A stretch of 64,000 nucleotides of DNA from Flavobacteriales bacterium UBA1986 (GCA_002336245.1 DDDG01000019.1:43461-107460), one strand, 5' to 3'. Positions 47,290-56,916 are shown, counted from the stretch's first letter. The notes: generated from the letters alone by a model not told the origin. Made by a program: numbers and translations.

Positions 47290-49414
47290 GATCAATTTTT
47301 CAAACATTGAATATAAACGACCTAATTCAGGAAAGAAGGTCGAGCTCGAAGAATGGAATACTTCAGAGGGTTTGAAGATTAAATCCGCCTATTCGGTAGC
47401 TGATTTGGCCGGTGTAAAACACCTCGATCATGTTGCTGGCATTGCACCTTACACCAGAGGTCCTTACTCGAGCATGTACGCCATTCGTCCGTGGACAATT
47501 CGACAGTATGCAGGCTTCTCAACAGCCGAAGACTCCAATGCGTTTTACAGAAAGAACTTAGAAGCCGGTCAGAAAGGATTGTCGATTGCTTTTGATTTGG
47601 CAACGCACCGCGGATATGATTCCGATCACCCGAGAGTAGAAGGAGATGTAGGAAAAGCTGGAGTTGCGGTCGATTCCATTTTGGATATGGAGATCTTATT
47701 CAAGGACATTCCACTAGATCAGATGTCGGTTTCCATGACGATGAATGGAGCGGTCATTCCGATCATGGCATTTTACATCGTGGCCGCAGAGGAACAAGGG
47801 GTGGACAAAAGTCAGCTTACGGGAACCATTCAGAACGACATTTTGAAGGAGTTCATGGTGCGGAATACCTACATCTATCCGCCGGGACCTTCCATGCGCA
47901 TCATCTCCGACATTTTCTCTTACTGTTCGAAGAATATGCCTCGCTTCAATTCGATCAGCATTTCGGGCTACCATATGCACGAGGCTGGAGCGCCAGCAGA
48001 TTTGGAATTGGCTTACACCTTGGCCGATGGCCTCGACTACATAAGAGCGGGGATTAAGGCAGGAATGGACATCGATTCATTTGCACCTCGGCTTTCGTTT
48101 TTTTGGGGCATTGGAATGAACCATTTCATGGAAATTGCCAAGATGCGAGCAGCGCGAATCCTTTGGGCGAGCATCGTTCAAAATTTCAATCCAAAAAGTG
48201 CCAAATCACTTGCACTGCGTACTCATTGTCAAACTTCTGGCTGGAGTTTAACCGAGCAAGATCCATTCAATAATGTGGGTAGAACCTGCATTGAAGCCAT
48301 GGCCGCTGTTTTTGGTGGAACCCAATCCCTGCACACAAATTCCTTGGATGAGGCGATTGCACTTCCTACAGATTTTTCCGCGCGAATTGCAAGAAACACT
48401 CAGATTTACCTTCAGCAAGAAACTGGAATTACCTCGGTTGTTGACCCTTGGGCTGGAAGTCATTATGTGGAATCCTTGACGCAAGATTTGGTTGACAAAG
48501 CTTGGGCTCACATCGAAGAAATTGAATCTCTGGGAGGGATGACGAAGGCCATTGAGACTGGCTTGCCCAAGATGCGCATCGAAGAAGCCGCAGCAAAACG
48601 CCAAGCAAGAATTGACACGGGAGAGGATGTCATCGTAGGCGTGAATCGTTTTAGTCCTGAAGGAGAAGAGCGAGAGTTGGATACGAGAGAGGTCGACAAT
48701 TCAAAGGTTCGTCTTTCGCAGATGGAGCGATTAAAAAAACTGCGCGATGAACGAAATGAAGAAGCCTGCCAGGCTAGCCTGCATCGCATTGAAGCCATTG
48801 CTGAAGGCGGAGAAGGTAATTTGCTGGAAGCTGCCATTGAAGCAGCTCGAGCACGAGCTAGCCTAGGTGAGATTTCGATGGCAATGGAAAAATCCTTTGG
48901 TCGATACCAGGCCGTGATTCGAAGTATAGCTGGTGTTTATTCATCTCAAATGGGAGGGAATATGGAGTTTAAAGAAGTTCAAAAACAAGCCGATGCATTT
49001 GAACGACTTGAAGGTCGTCGGCCCCGGATTTTGATTGCTAAGATGGGGCAAGACGGTCATGACCGCGGTGCGAAAGTGATAGCTACTTCCTTTGCCGACA
49101 TGGGATTCGATGTTGATATTGGCCCATTATTTCAAACTCCAGACGAGGTCGCGAAACAAGCCATCGAAAATGACGTACATTTTGTAGGCGTAAGCTCATT
49201 GGCTGGTGGTCATAAAACACTGGTTCCTCAACTCATTGAAGCTCTAAAGAAACTGGGTAGAAAAGATGTAATGGTAATAGCGGGTGGTGTGATTCCAAAG
49301 AAGGACTATGATTTTCTGTTCGATGCAGGGGTGATTGCTGTTTTTGGTCCAGGAACAAAAATTCCAGAAGCTGCCCACGAAGTCTTAGAAGTACTCATTA
49401 AAAGATACAGTTGA
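47282..49414 (+). CDS. mutB: Methylmalonyl-CoA mutase large (catalytic) subunit
   Basis: The B12-dependent mutase converts methylmalonyl-CoA to succinyl-CoA, closing the propionyl-CoA route or running in reverse towards propionate. The 710 residues contain the TIM barrel with [28 protein letters not shown] pattern (residues around 47960) and [23 protein letters not shown], and a C-terminal B12-binding domain with DGHDRGAK (about residues 590-597), the DxHxxG motif that supplies the cobalt-binding His. mutA precedes it with an 8-nt overlap; ybaB follows with a shared base. MeaB is encoded at 24252-25277. Confidence 0.96.
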   Translation: MSKINFSNIEYKRPNSGKKVELEEWNTSEGLKIKSAYSVADLAGVKHLDHVAGIAPYTRGPYSSMYAIRPWTIRQYAGFSTAEDSNAFYRKNLEAGQKGLSIAFDLATHRGYDSDHPRVEGDVGKAGVAVDSILDMEILFKDIPLDQMSVSMTMNGAVIPIMAFYIVAAEEQGVDKSQLTGTIQNDILKEFMVRNTYIYPPGPSMRIISDIFSYCSKNMPRFNSISISGYHMHEAGAPADLELAYTLADGLDYIRAGIKAGMDIDSFAPRLSFFWGIGMNHFMEIAKMRAARILWASIVQNFNPKSAKSLALRTHCQTSGWSLTEQDPFNNVGRTCIEAMAAVFGGTQSLHTNSLDEAIALPTDFSARIARNTQIYLQQETGITSVVDPWAGSHYVESLTQDLVDKAWAHIEEIESLGGMTKAIETGLPKMRIEEAAAKRQARIDTGEDVIVGVNRFSPEGEERELDTREVDNSKVRLSQMERLKKLRDERNEEACQASLHRIEAIAEGGEGNLLEAAIEAARARASLGEISMAMEKSFGRYQAVIRSIAGVYSSQMGGNMEFKEVQKQADAFERLEGRRPRILIAKMGQDGHDRGAKVIATSFADMGFDVDIGPLFQTPDEVAKQAIENDVHFVGVSSLAGGHKTLVPQLIEALKKLGRKDVMVIAGGVIPKKDYDFLFDAGVIAVFGPGTKIPEAAHEVLEVLIKRYS

Positions 49415-49725
49415 TGTTTGGTGGATTGAAGGGGAAACTCGAAGAGGCAAAGCTTAAAGCTGAAGCGGCGAAAGCAAAGCTTGATACCATTGAAGTTCAA
49501 GGGACTTCTGGCGGTGTAGTCGTTCGTGTGACGGCCAACCGAGAAGTGCGAGCGGTGAGCATTCCGGAGGGAATGGAGCGGGAGGAACTTCAAGACCGCC
49601 TATTAACAGCAATGAACAACGCCATTCAGGCCGCTAATTCGGTTAACGAAGCTGAGATGGCCGCCGTGGCAAGAGAAACCATGCCCAACATACCGGGAAT
49701 GGGGAATTTATTTGGTAAAACATGA
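49414..49725 (+). CDS. YbaB/EbfC-family nucleoid-associated protein
   Basis: These small proteins bind DNA as dimers. The 103-residue protein starts [23 protein letters not shown] and contains VQGTSGGVVVRVTANREVRAVSIP, the family's central sheet, then a long helix ending GMGNLFGK. The ATG at 49414 shares a base with the mutB stop (TGATG); an alternative TTG at 49411 is less likely. It sits between mutB and a TerC gene in a chain of overlaps, which seems to be packing rather than shared function. Confidence 0.82.
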   Translation: MFGGLKGKLEEAKLKAEAAKAKLDTIEVQGTSGGVVVRVTANREVRAVSIPEGMEREELQDRLLTAMNNAIQAANSVNEAEMAAVARETMPNIPGMGNLFGKT

Positions 49726-50456
49726 TGGAAATGTTGAGCAGTCCGGAGACCTGGATTGCCTTTCTTACGCTTACCTTTTTAGAAATCGTCCTCGGAGTCG
49801 ACAACATCATCTTTGTCTCCATTGTAACGAATAAACTTCCAGAAGATCAACGAGGTCGTGCTCGAAACATCGGGCTTTCAATGGCAATGATTCTTCGGAT
49901 TGCCTTACTCGTAGGATTAGCATGGCTCATTCAGGTTTTTGACGAGCCTCTTCTCACTGTATTCGACTTCGCCATAAGTGGTCGCGACATCATTCTCTTT
50001 TTTGGTGGCCTTTTCCTTCTTGCTAAGAGTACAACTGAAATTCGTCACAAGATGGAAGGTGAACAGGAAGAACACGTTCGAATTCGCACGACTACTGTGA
50101 ATTCGGTAATCATTCAGGTCTTACTCATGGACGTGATTTTCTCCTTTGATTCCATACTTACCGCCATTGGTTTGTCAAAACAACTTCCAGTTATGATTGC
50201 TGCCGTTGTAGTAGCCGTAATTGTTATGATGGTTTCGTCTGGGCCCATTTCGAAGTTCATTTCAAAGCATCCTTCCTTGGAGATTTTAGCCCTCTCTTTT
50301 TTAATCTTGATTGGCTTCATGTTGGTGGTGGATGCCTTGCATACAGACGTTCCTAAAGGCTACATCTATTTTGCTGTGTTCTTCTCCCTTGGTGTTGAAT
50401 TGGTGAATATGAGGGCAGCCAATAACCGAAAAAAGAAGCGGGAGTCGGGTGGCTGA
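49722..50456 (+). CDS. TerC-family integral membrane protein
   Basis: The 244-residue inner-membrane protein has about seven membrane segments and the family signature EIVLGVDNIIFVSI near the N-terminus, repeated as LLMDVIFSFDSILTAIGL in the second half; the acidic residues in these repeats are thought to bind metal ions. TerC proteins have been linked to tellurite resistance and, in some bacteria, manganese export. No other ter genes are near, so metal export is the better guess. Its ATG overlaps the ybaB stop by 4 nt. Confidence 0.85.
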   Translation: MMEMLSSPETWIAFLTLTFLEIVLGVDNIIFVSIVTNKLPEDQRGRARNIGLSMAMILRIALLVGLAWLIQVFDEPLLTVFDFAISGRDIILFFGGLFLLAKSTTEIRHKMEGEQEEHVRIRTTTVNSVIIQVLLMDVIFSFDSILTAIGLSKQLPVMIAAVVVAVIVMMVSSGPISKFISKHPSLEILALSFLILIGFMLVVDALHTDVPKGYIYFAVFFSLGVELVNMRAANNRKKKRESGG

Positions 50457-51222
50457 TTTAATCATTGTCGGCTTGGTTGCTCTGTTGGCTTCATTGCTGA
50501 CTTTTTACTCGGGCTTTGGCCTTGGAACCCTTCTCACTCCAGTTTTTATTCTGTTTCTTCCTCCTGAGTTGGCCATTCTATCTACAGCCATCGTTCATCT
50601 TTTGAATAACCTCTTTAAGGCTGGATTGATGCATCAGCACTTGAGTCGAAAAGTCTTGCTTTGGTTTGGAGGTCCAGCTTTTGTCTTGTCTTTTTTTGGA
50701 GCCGCCGCTCTTGGAGAACTGGGTTCTATGGATGTCCTGCGAACGTATAACATGGGAGGTCTGCAGATGGAAATGAATCCTTTGAAGGTGACCATAGGTT
50801 TCCTCATCATACTCTTTGCGCTGTGGGAACTATTCCCGCAATGGTCGTTTAAAACAGTGAACAAGACGCTCATGGCTGTCGGCGGTTCACTCAGTGGTTT
50901 TTTGGGCGGCCTCTCTGGGCATCAAGGCGCATTGAGATCTGCCTTTTTAATCAAGTTGGGCCTGAGCAAAGAGCAGTTCATTGCCACAGGAATCTTCATT
51001 GCCGTGCTGGTAGACTTAGGTCGAATCCCGATGTATTTTGTCTACGAGCTCGATGCCATTGGCTTGAACATCAGTTTGATACTAACGGCCCTGATCGCGG
51101 CTTTTGTTGGCGCTCTTTTGGGAAAACGTCTGTTGTCGAAGATGAAGCTCAAGTGGATTCAAATCCTTGTTGGGATTTTTATGGCACTGATAGGAATACT
51201 CCTCATCTTTGGCTGGCTATAG
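50449..51222 (+). CDS. TauE/SafE-family sulfite exporter-like permease
   Basis: The 257-residue inner-membrane protein has about eight membrane segments and the family features: N-terminal GLVALLASLLTFYSGFGLGTLLTPVF, LSTAIVHLLNNLFKAGL, and the central repeat GGSLSGFLGGLSGHQGALRSAFLI. These proteins export sulfite, sulfoacetate or other anions, but the substrate cannot be inferred here. The start is a GTG at 50449 overlapping the terC stop by 8 nt. The methyltransferase gene follows after 3 nt. Confidence 0.85.
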   Translation: MADLIIVGLVALLASLLTFYSGFGLGTLLTPVFILFLPPELAILSTAIVHLLNNLFKAGLMHQHLSRKVLLWFGGPAFVLSFFGAAALGELGSMDVLRTYNMGGLQMEMNPLKVTIGFLIILFALWELFPQWSFKTVNKTLMAVGGSLSGFLGGLSGHQGALRSAFLIKLGLSKEQFIATGIFIAVLVDLGRIPMYFVYELDAIGLNISLILTALIAAFVGALLGKRLLSKMKLKWIQILVGIFMALIGILLIFGWL

Positions 51223-51225
51223 AAG

Positions 51226-52017
51226 ATGAAGAAGTACTACACAGAAGTAGGGCATTATTACGATGAGGATGCCCCTCAATTTGAGGATCGGTATTGGAAT
51301 AACCTCACTCTTCAACGAACGCGCATGCACTTCAGGTCGGAAGTGAAAAATGACGTTTACGAAAATGTTTTAGAGATTGGAACCGGACCTGGTTTGGATG
51401 CGTCACACTTCGCGCAATGGAGACCAGAAAGTGAGGTTTATGGCATTGACGTCTCTCAGGAAATGTGCAGGCTATCTGAAGAGAAAGCAGAAAGCAAGGG
51501 CTTGAAGAACGTTCACATCAAGCAGGGAGCTGTTGAAGATTTGGATGCCTTGTTCCCGAATGAAACCTTCGATTGCATCTACGTCTTTTTCGGCGGCTTG
51601 AACACGGTTGAGGACTTAACGAATTGTGTGGAGATCTTAACATCCAAACTTCGACCGGGAGGGAGGTTTGTATTCACATCCATCAACCGTTATTTCTTGG
51701 TCGGATTCTTCTTCGATCTGTTGAGAGGTAAAGTTCGAAAAGCCTTCGGAAGAATCAACGACTCTTGGGGCGGCTACTCCACCGATCGGCAGTTGCACAG
51801 CATCGCCTATTCCCCAAAAACAGTGTATCGAGCATGTAAAGGATTAAGCCTAGAGAAGAAGGAAGGTTTTTCCATTTTGCACCCAGCCTGGTTCCACGAT
51901 CACTTACGCAAGAAATTGGGGCGGTGGGCAAATGTACTTTGGAGACTTGATCGGGTTTTAAACCGAACGGTTTTTTGGTCTTTTGGAGAGCTAAATATGT
52001 ACGTTTTCCGTAAGTAG
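51226..52017 (+). CDS. Class I SAM-dependent methyltransferase, substrate unknown
   Basis: The 263-residue protein has the class I fold: motif I VLEIGTGPGLDASHF, the acidic YGIDVSQEM, motif post II DCIYVFFGGLNTVEDL and LRPGGRFVFTSINRYF. The C-terminal half has a hydrophobic stretch (FLVGFFFDLL) and a basic region. It could act on a lipid, quinone or small molecule. It follows the TauE/SafE gene by 3 nt and overlaps the convergent sugar epimerase-like gene by 27 nt at its 3' end. Its place at the edge of the polysaccharide locus may be accidental. Confidence 0.75.
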   Translation: MKKYYTEVGHYYDEDAPQFEDRYWNNLTLQRTRMHFRSEVKNDVYENVLEIGTGPGLDASHFAQWRPESEVYGIDVSQEMCRLSEEKAESKGLKNVHIKQGAVEDLDALFPNETFDCIYVFFGGLNTVEDLTNCVEILTSKLRPGGRFVFTSINRYFLVGFFFDLLRGKVRKAFGRINDSWGGYSTDRQLHSIAYSPKTVYRACKGLSLEKKEGFSILHPAWFHDHLRKKLGRWANVLWRLDRVLNRTVFWSFGELNMYVFRK

Positions 52018-52905
52018 AACGTCCTCAAGGATGTTGTCTACGCTTGAATACTTCAAAGAATAACTCGATTTGATTTCAGGGTAAAGTGTTCCCAAGCGAA
52101 TGGATGAGGACAAGGCTTCAGCAGAAGCTGGCTCAAGTTCGGCGAGGTCGAATTCTTTGATGGGAAGGCTCAGTCTGGTAGACAGTTTTTCGAGGAATGC
52201 ATCGGCTGTGATTGCTTCTGGTCCGAAGAGGTTGTAGGCGTTCCCAAATGCGGCATTTTCGGCATAGTGCCGTATCATTCCAGCACAATCTTTTAGATGG
52301 ATGAGGTTCATCCATTCCTTTCCACTGCCGTATTTCGGAATGCAGTTTTTCAGTTCGCTCTGGTGAAGGTAGAAGTACTTGAACCAAGAAGCTCTTCCGA
52401 CAATCCAAGGCGGGTGGACCATCATCACGCGCCCTTCACTTAGGCCTTGCACAAAGGGCTGTTCGGCGATGGAGTATTCCTTTGCATAAGCAATCGGATT
52501 GTGAGCTGTGCTTTCAAATACTGTTTCATCGCCATGGTTGCCATACATCAATGAACCAGAGACATAGAGCCACTTGCAGCTCGGGAAAAGCTCTTGAGCT
52601 TGCATCAATAAGCGCTGGTTGGCCTTCTTTCCGCGCTGAGCACTTTTATTTCTTCCAGAATCCGACCTACCTGCTATGCGGGCGAGGTGAAAGATGAGTT
52701 CTGGAGGGTCGTGTTTTAGGCCTGAAAGATCAAATGTCTCCAACTGCCCTGGAATGAGGTTGCAATCTTCGAATGTGCGATAGGGAGCTGATTTGTTGAC
52801 AAGAACTGAAACTCTGTATTCTTGAGATGCCAAGAGCTCTTTTACGAGGGCGGTACCAATGAATCCAGTTCCACCAAGTACGAGTACGTGGGTTTTATGC
52901 GACAT
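51991..52905 (-). CDS. NAD-dependent epimerase/dehydratase-like (extended SDR) protein
   Basis: The 304-residue protein has an SDR nucleotide-binding motif VLVLGGTGFIGTALV at its N-terminus and a body with LIFHLARIAG, WLYVSGSLMYG and the LIHLKDCAGMIRHY region typical of extended SDRs. The usual catalytic YxxxK is not evident: the matching stretch reads AYAKEYSIAEQ. It may therefore be a binding or altered-activity member. As the last gene of the minus-strand polysaccharide operon, with an 11-nt overlap with the transferase gene, it probably serves nucleotide-sugar metabolism there. Confidence 0.75.
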   Translation of the reverse strand: MSHKTHVLVLGGTGFIGTALVKELLASQEYRVSVLVNKSAPYRTFEDCNLIPGQLETFDLSGLKHDPPELIFHLARIAGRSDSGRNKSAQRGKKANQRLLMQAQELFPSCKWLYVSGSLMYGNHGDETVFESTAHNPIAYAKEYSIAEQPFVQGLSEGRVMMVHPPWIVGRASWFKYFYLHQSELKNCIPKYGSGKEWMNLIHLKDCAGMIRHYAENAAFGNAYNLFGPEAITADAFLEKLSTRLSLPIKEFDLAELEPASAEALSSSIRLGTLYPEIKSSYSLKYSSVDNILEDVLLTENVHI

Positions 52906-54496
52906 TCAACTTCTTCTCTTCGGTGGTGAATTTAGACATTCTCATGTCCAATTCTGAAAGTACCGCATCTTGGAAGTTGCTTGGGTGATGTTTGGAAACA
53001 TGTTTTTTGGAGCGCAAGGCAAGAGCAAATTCATCATCTGTCATATGCCCAAACTTTTTTCTCCACCGATTTAAGGTGATTTTGAAGAAGTAATCGTCGA
53101 GGGACTCGCCGATGGGGCCACTTAACCAGCGCTCAAATTTGATTTTCATTCTTGATTGTCCTTCGAGAATCTCCACACCAACATTGCGAAAAAAGTTTGG
53201 TAGAAATTCTTTGTACCAGCTGTTGACACGCATAAAATCGTCACAGACTTTTCGATTGTAAACTGGAATTAGATGAGCTACTTCGGTGGCGGTAAATTGA
53301 TTTTTATCTGGAATCTCCATCGCTTCTTCCGAAACGAAATAGTTGATGCAGAAGAACTTCTTGGAGTTCAGAAGAAAGAGCTTCTTGAAAAGAATCAATA
53401 AAGTTCGATTCAGCCAAAGGCGCTCACTTCTAGTCACAATAAAGTAATCGATGTCCCCTTTTTTTCCAACGGCACCTTTAGAAAGTGAACCCGATATAAA
53501 GACTGCTCGAGTGAATGGAAAGGAGCTGATGATTCGAACGAATAGAGGGGCCTTTTTTAGATAACGGTCGGCTCTTTCCTCATTTTGGATTCTGGAGCTC
53601 ACAAGAGCTGGCTCATTGCGTAAGCTGAAATAGTCTCCGGATTGAAAGACAACGCCCTTGTCGATCAACGAGCTCAAAACCCCTTCGACATTGATCTCCT
53701 CATCGGCGAAGAGAGAACGCTCAATTTCATGCGCCATTAAAGGAAATTTGAAAATATCGAAATAAGACATGGTCTTTAGAACAAGAAGTTCCTTCCTGTT
53801 TGGGTCTAGGCTAAAGCTGCTTCTGCGATTTTGAAGAAGTTGTGTCAACTTACTCTTGTAGTCTTCAGATTTAGGGTTGATTAGGATGGCGTAGAAGGTT
53901 CTGAAAAGTATGAGGACATTGAAATAGAGGCTTTTTTTTGAAACATAGGTTAAGTCCATACTCACCCACCGCCTCAACATATAATCCGAGGTAATTTCAC
54001 CTCTTAAGCCATTCACTTGAGCCCAGCCGGTTAGCCCAGGTTTTACGGTCAAGCGTTCATCGAAATTGAGAATTTTCTTGCGATAGAGATTGCTGTGGTA
54101 AGTCATAAAAGGACGTGGTCCTACCAAGCTCATTTCTCCTCGTAAAATGTTGAAGAGTTGAGGGAGCTCGTCTAAACCACTCGATCTTAAAATGGCACCA
54201 AATTTTGTGATGCGCGGGTCTTTGTCGGAAGCTTGAAGGATGTTGGATACGCTGTTCGGGCGCATCGTACGAAATTTCAAGAGCTCAAAAGGCACTCCAT
54301 TCATGCCAGTTCTTTCTTGTCGAAAAAACACAGGTCCTTTGCTTGTGAGTTTTATGGCCAAAGCTATTATCCCGCCAAGCCAGCTGAATACAAATAGTAT
54401 CAGCCCCAAAGAAAGCACTACATCCATGACTCTGATGGCAAAGTCTGAATATGTGTTTCTAGCACGTAGATTTTTCTGTGCGGGTGTGGTTTTCAT
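52895..54496 (-). CDS. Fusion: sugar-phosphate transferase (PGT) plus nucleotidyltransferase-fold domain
   Basis: Residues 1-205 form a monotopic phosphoglycosyl transferase of the bacterial sugar transferase family: hydrophobic re-entrant segment (VVLSLGLILFVFSWLGGIIALAI), GPVFFRQERTG, the catalytic Asp109-Glu110 dyad in SSGLDELPQLFN, and SLVGPRP. It would start the glycan by moving a sugar-1-phosphate to undecaprenyl phosphate. From about residue 237 a second domain begins (LKTMSYFDIFKFPL), with the nucleotidyltransferase signature GSLSKG (336-341) and DID (348-350). That second domain occurs as separate proteins in other polysaccharide loci, to my knowledge. The ATG at 54496 is preferred; the frame is open to 54565. 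The whole runs as one open frame with no stop between the domains. Confidence 0.8.
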   Translation of the reverse strand: MKTTPAQKNLRARNTYSDFAIRVMDVVLSLGLILFVFSWLGGIIALAIKLTSKGPVFFRQERTGMNGVPFELLKFRTMRPNSVSNILQASDKDPRITKFGAILRSSGLDELPQLFNILRGEMSLVGPRPFMTYHSNLYRKKILNFDERLTVKPGLTGWAQVNGLRGEITSDYMLRRWVSMDLTYVSKKSLYFNVLILFRTFYAILINPKSEDYKSKLTQLLQNRRSSFSLDPNRKELLVLKTMSYFDIFKFPLMAHEIERSLFADEEINVEGVLSSLIDKGVVFQSGDYFSLRNEPALVSSRIQNEERADRYLKKAPLFVRIISSFPFTRAVFISGSLSKGAVGKKGDIDYFIVTRSERLWLNRTLLILFKKLFLLNSKKFFCINYFVSEEAMEIPDKNQFTATEVAHLIPVYNRKVCDDFMRVNSWYKEFLPNFFRNVGVEILEGQSRMKIKFERWLSGPIGESLDDYFFKITLNRWRKKFGHMTDDEFALALRSKKHVSKHHPSNFQDAVLSELDMRMSKFTTEEKKLNVA

Positions 54497-54581
54497 GGTT
54501 GATAATGTAAACGCGAAGAAGACTCCGATGGTTGGTTTTACGAAAGCTTTCCGTATAGCGAGCAAAGGTACGGGCTGAACA

Positions 54582-55847
54582 TCACGACTTGCCTTCCAAG
54601 ACGTTGTTTTTTCGAACGGTTGCCCCTAGAAGCAAAACACCTGCACAGAACAAGCTGAGTCCCTTCTGTCGTTCAAAAACCGACTCGGTCAACATCAACC
54701 ACATGAAGATCAAACCAAAACAAATTTGAAGGATGTTCTTCGTCTTATATCCCTCCAAGAGTAGAAGAGCGAATAGTCCTAGAGTAACCATTAAACCTAC
54801 TATTCCAGACTTCAGGCTTGTCTCTACAAACTGATTGTGCGTATTTGTTTTTTGGTAGCCGGCATCTCCCAAATATGGATTTCCAAGATAGATTCCATGA
54901 GCTTTGTATTTCTCTACCAAGCGAGTTTGGCTATCTCCAGGCCCGACTCCAAAAATCCACGCCTCATCCTCTTCTAGAATCTCGAAGGCAAAACGCCAAA
55001 AAGTGAGTCGCATATTTAGTCCATCGAAGTCGCTGCGGTATGTAAAACTGTCTTGCTGAATCAGTTCAAGTTTACTGCTGAATACATCTTTGAATCGATC
55101 GGCAATTGGAGTTTGGGAAATGAAAGCAGTAAGTGCAAAAAGGAGAATTGCAATGCTGGCAATTTTCTTCGGCCAAGAAAATGGTAGATGCCTGAGCAGG
55201 CTGAAGGATAAGAGAATAAGCCCGAGTAAAATCAGAGATTTTGAACTCAAAAGCACTAAAAAAACAGAGAGGAAGAGCAGAGACGGAAGCATCCATTTGC
55301 GAGACAAATACTGAAGAGTTTCTTTTTTGAGGTACCAATGAGCCACGATCACGGCAGTCCAGAGTACATAGAGCGATTGGTATATGGCAGAATTGCCAAT
55401 TTGATTAGACAGTTGATGATAGAATAGAACTTCGGAGTTTCCTTCTTGAAAGAAGAGGATGAGCGCAGCGATCAGGCAATAGATAGATGAAGCCAGTGTG
55501 GCCACAACAAAACTTAGCAGTGCCTTTTTGCCTTCAATGTTCACGAAATAGGTTCCTAGAAAAAATGGAAACAAAACCAGCTGCAGCTTTTTATCGAGGT
55601 TGAACCACGCGAGGTCCATGTTCGTGGTGTTAAAAAGACCGTAAACGTTGACAAAGAAGAGGGCAATCATTGCCCAAACCAATGTGTTGTTTTGGAACAT
55701 CTTTGGAAGGTGTTTCCATTGGGCGCTGAGAAACCAAAACACGATGAGGACAATGAATACGGTGTTGTTGATTCTCAAATGAAAAGGAAGACTCGCAAAA
55801 AACAGCAAGACCAAAAAACCGTAAATCCGATTCATTTTAGTTTGCAT
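54582..55847 (-). CDS. O-antigen ligase/polymerase family membrane protein
   Basis: The 421-residue integral membrane protein has about 10-12 segments and the family loop pattern (IFGVGPGDSQTRLVEKY, then NTHNQFVETSLKSGIVGL), as in WaaL/Wzy-type proteins that ligate or polymerise sugar repeats on the periplasmic face. Which role it has here is not clear, since a second such protein is encoded at 57971-59197. Its start overlaps the end of the previous glycosyltransferase gene by 11 nt, or follows it if the ATG at 55835 is used. The PGT-fusion gene follows. Confidence 0.8.
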   Translation of the reverse strand: MQTKMNRIYGFLVLLFFASLPFHLRINNTVFIVLIVFWFLSAQWKHLPKMFQNNTLVWAMIALFFVNVYGLFNTTNMDLAWFNLDKKLQLVLFPFFLGTYFVNIEGKKALLSFVVATLASSIYCLIAALILFFQEGNSEVLFYHQLSNQIGNSAIYQSLYVLWTAVIVAHWYLKKETLQYLSRKWMLPSLLFLSVFLVLLSSKSLILLGLILLSFSLLRHLPFSWPKKIASIAILLFALTAFISQTPIADRFKDVFSSKLELIQQDSFTYRSDFDGLNMRLTFWRFAFEILEEDEAWIFGVGPGDSQTRLVEKYKAHGIYLGNPYLGDAGYQKTNTHNQFVETSLKSGIVGLMVTLGLFALLLLEGYKTKNILQICFGLIFMWLMLTESVFERQKGLSLFCAGVLLLGATVRKNNVLEGKS

Positions 55848-56916
55848 GTTCGAGCATTAAGTCTAAATAGCTGCGGTTGACCATTTCCCAGTTGTAGGTA
55901 GTTCGAATGCGCTCTAAATTCCCAGAGATAAAACTAGCTTCTCGGACTTCGTCTCGCGGAGTTTCAAGTATTTCGATGATGTCGTGATGGCTTTCAAAAA
56001 AGTATGCATTCTCCTGAAGAACTTCGCGATTGAAAGGATTGTTGTGGGCAACAATTCTTGCAGAACATCCCATCGCCTCGAGCAGGGAAGGGTTTGTACC
56101 ACCCACTGAGTGACCGTGGAAATGAAAACGTGAGAAATGCCGGAGTGCGTTTAGCTGTTCTTTCACATATACACCGCCCAACCATTCGATGTTCTCGGAA
56201 GCATACTGCGATTGCATGTCTTGCGCGAACTGGTTCTCTATTTTCCCCACCATGAGCAAGCGTTCGGAACGGCCTTGGTAGGCTTTTAGAATGCTCTCTA
56301 TGTTGTTCTCAGGCTCCATGCGGGCAACCACCAAATCGTAGATTCCCTCTGCCTTGTACTTTTCGAGAAGTCCTTTGTCAAACTCAGAAACGATTTCTGC
56401 TCCGTACGGAATGAAGGAAGCCTTGATTTGAAACCGCTCTAGAAGATGGTCTTGGATGCCAATTGCGTCGGCAATGAGCACATCGCTGTTTCGTGCGGCC
56501 CAAAATTCGGCCCTGCGCAGAAAGACTTTTACCGAGTTGGAATACTTCGCCCGTTTCCATTCGAGTCCGTCCATATTGGTGAGAAGCTTTGCCTTTGACG
56601 GCATCAAAAATGACCAAACGGATGAAGAGGTGTAGCCCAATTGTAAGAGGACATCAAACTTCCTTTTTCGGGCGTCAACCACGCAATTTAAGTCGTAGAA
56701 AAATTGCCCTACTGTACCCATTTTTCCTTCTGGATCTTTCTTGTGCAGGATGTTCACTCCTTTGAACATTTGTTCTTGGTAGGGGTGGTTGTGCGAAGAG
56801 TAGACATAGACTTCATGACCTTCCTTCGCGAGAAAAACTGAAAGCTGCTCGGCCAATTCCTCAAATCCACCATAGTGATTTGGAATGCCACGGGTTCCTA
56901 AGATGCCTATTCTCAT
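55837..56916 (-). CDS. Glycosyltransferase with DUF1972 N-terminus (rhamnosyltransferase-like)
   Basis: The 359-residue GT-B enzyme starts MRIGILGTRGIPNHYGGFEE, the DUF1972 pattern found in rhamnosyl- and related transferases, and ends in a GT1-type C-terminal domain (VARMEPENNIESILKAY, HFHGHSVGGTNPSLLEAMGC). It would add a sugar to the lipid-linked glycan in the cytoplasm; the sugar is not certain. The ATG at 56916 overlaps the stop of the previous gene as ATGA, which supports this start over 56964. Confidence 0.82.
   Translation of the reverse strand: MRIGILGTRGIPNHYGGFEELAEQLSVFLAKEGHEVYVYSSHNHPYQEQMFKGVNILHKKDPEGKMGTVGQFFYDLNCVVDARKRKFDVLLQLGYTSSSVWSFLMPSKAKLLTNMDGLEWKRAKYSNSVKVFLRRAEFWAARNSDVLIADAIGIQDHLLERFQIKASFIPYGAEIVSEFDKGLLEKYKAEGIYDLVVARMEPENNIESILKAYQGRSERLLMVGKIENQFAQDMQSQYASENIEWLGGVYVKEQLNALRHFSRFHFHGHSVGGTNPSLLEAMGCSARIVAHNNPFNREVLQENAYFFESHHDIIEILETPRDEVREASFISGNLERIRTTYNWEMVNRSYLDLMLEHAN

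Noticed and set aside
49722..50456. Tellurite-resistance cluster
   Set aside because: Only a TerC-family protein is present; no terB, terD or terZ-type genes lie nearby.
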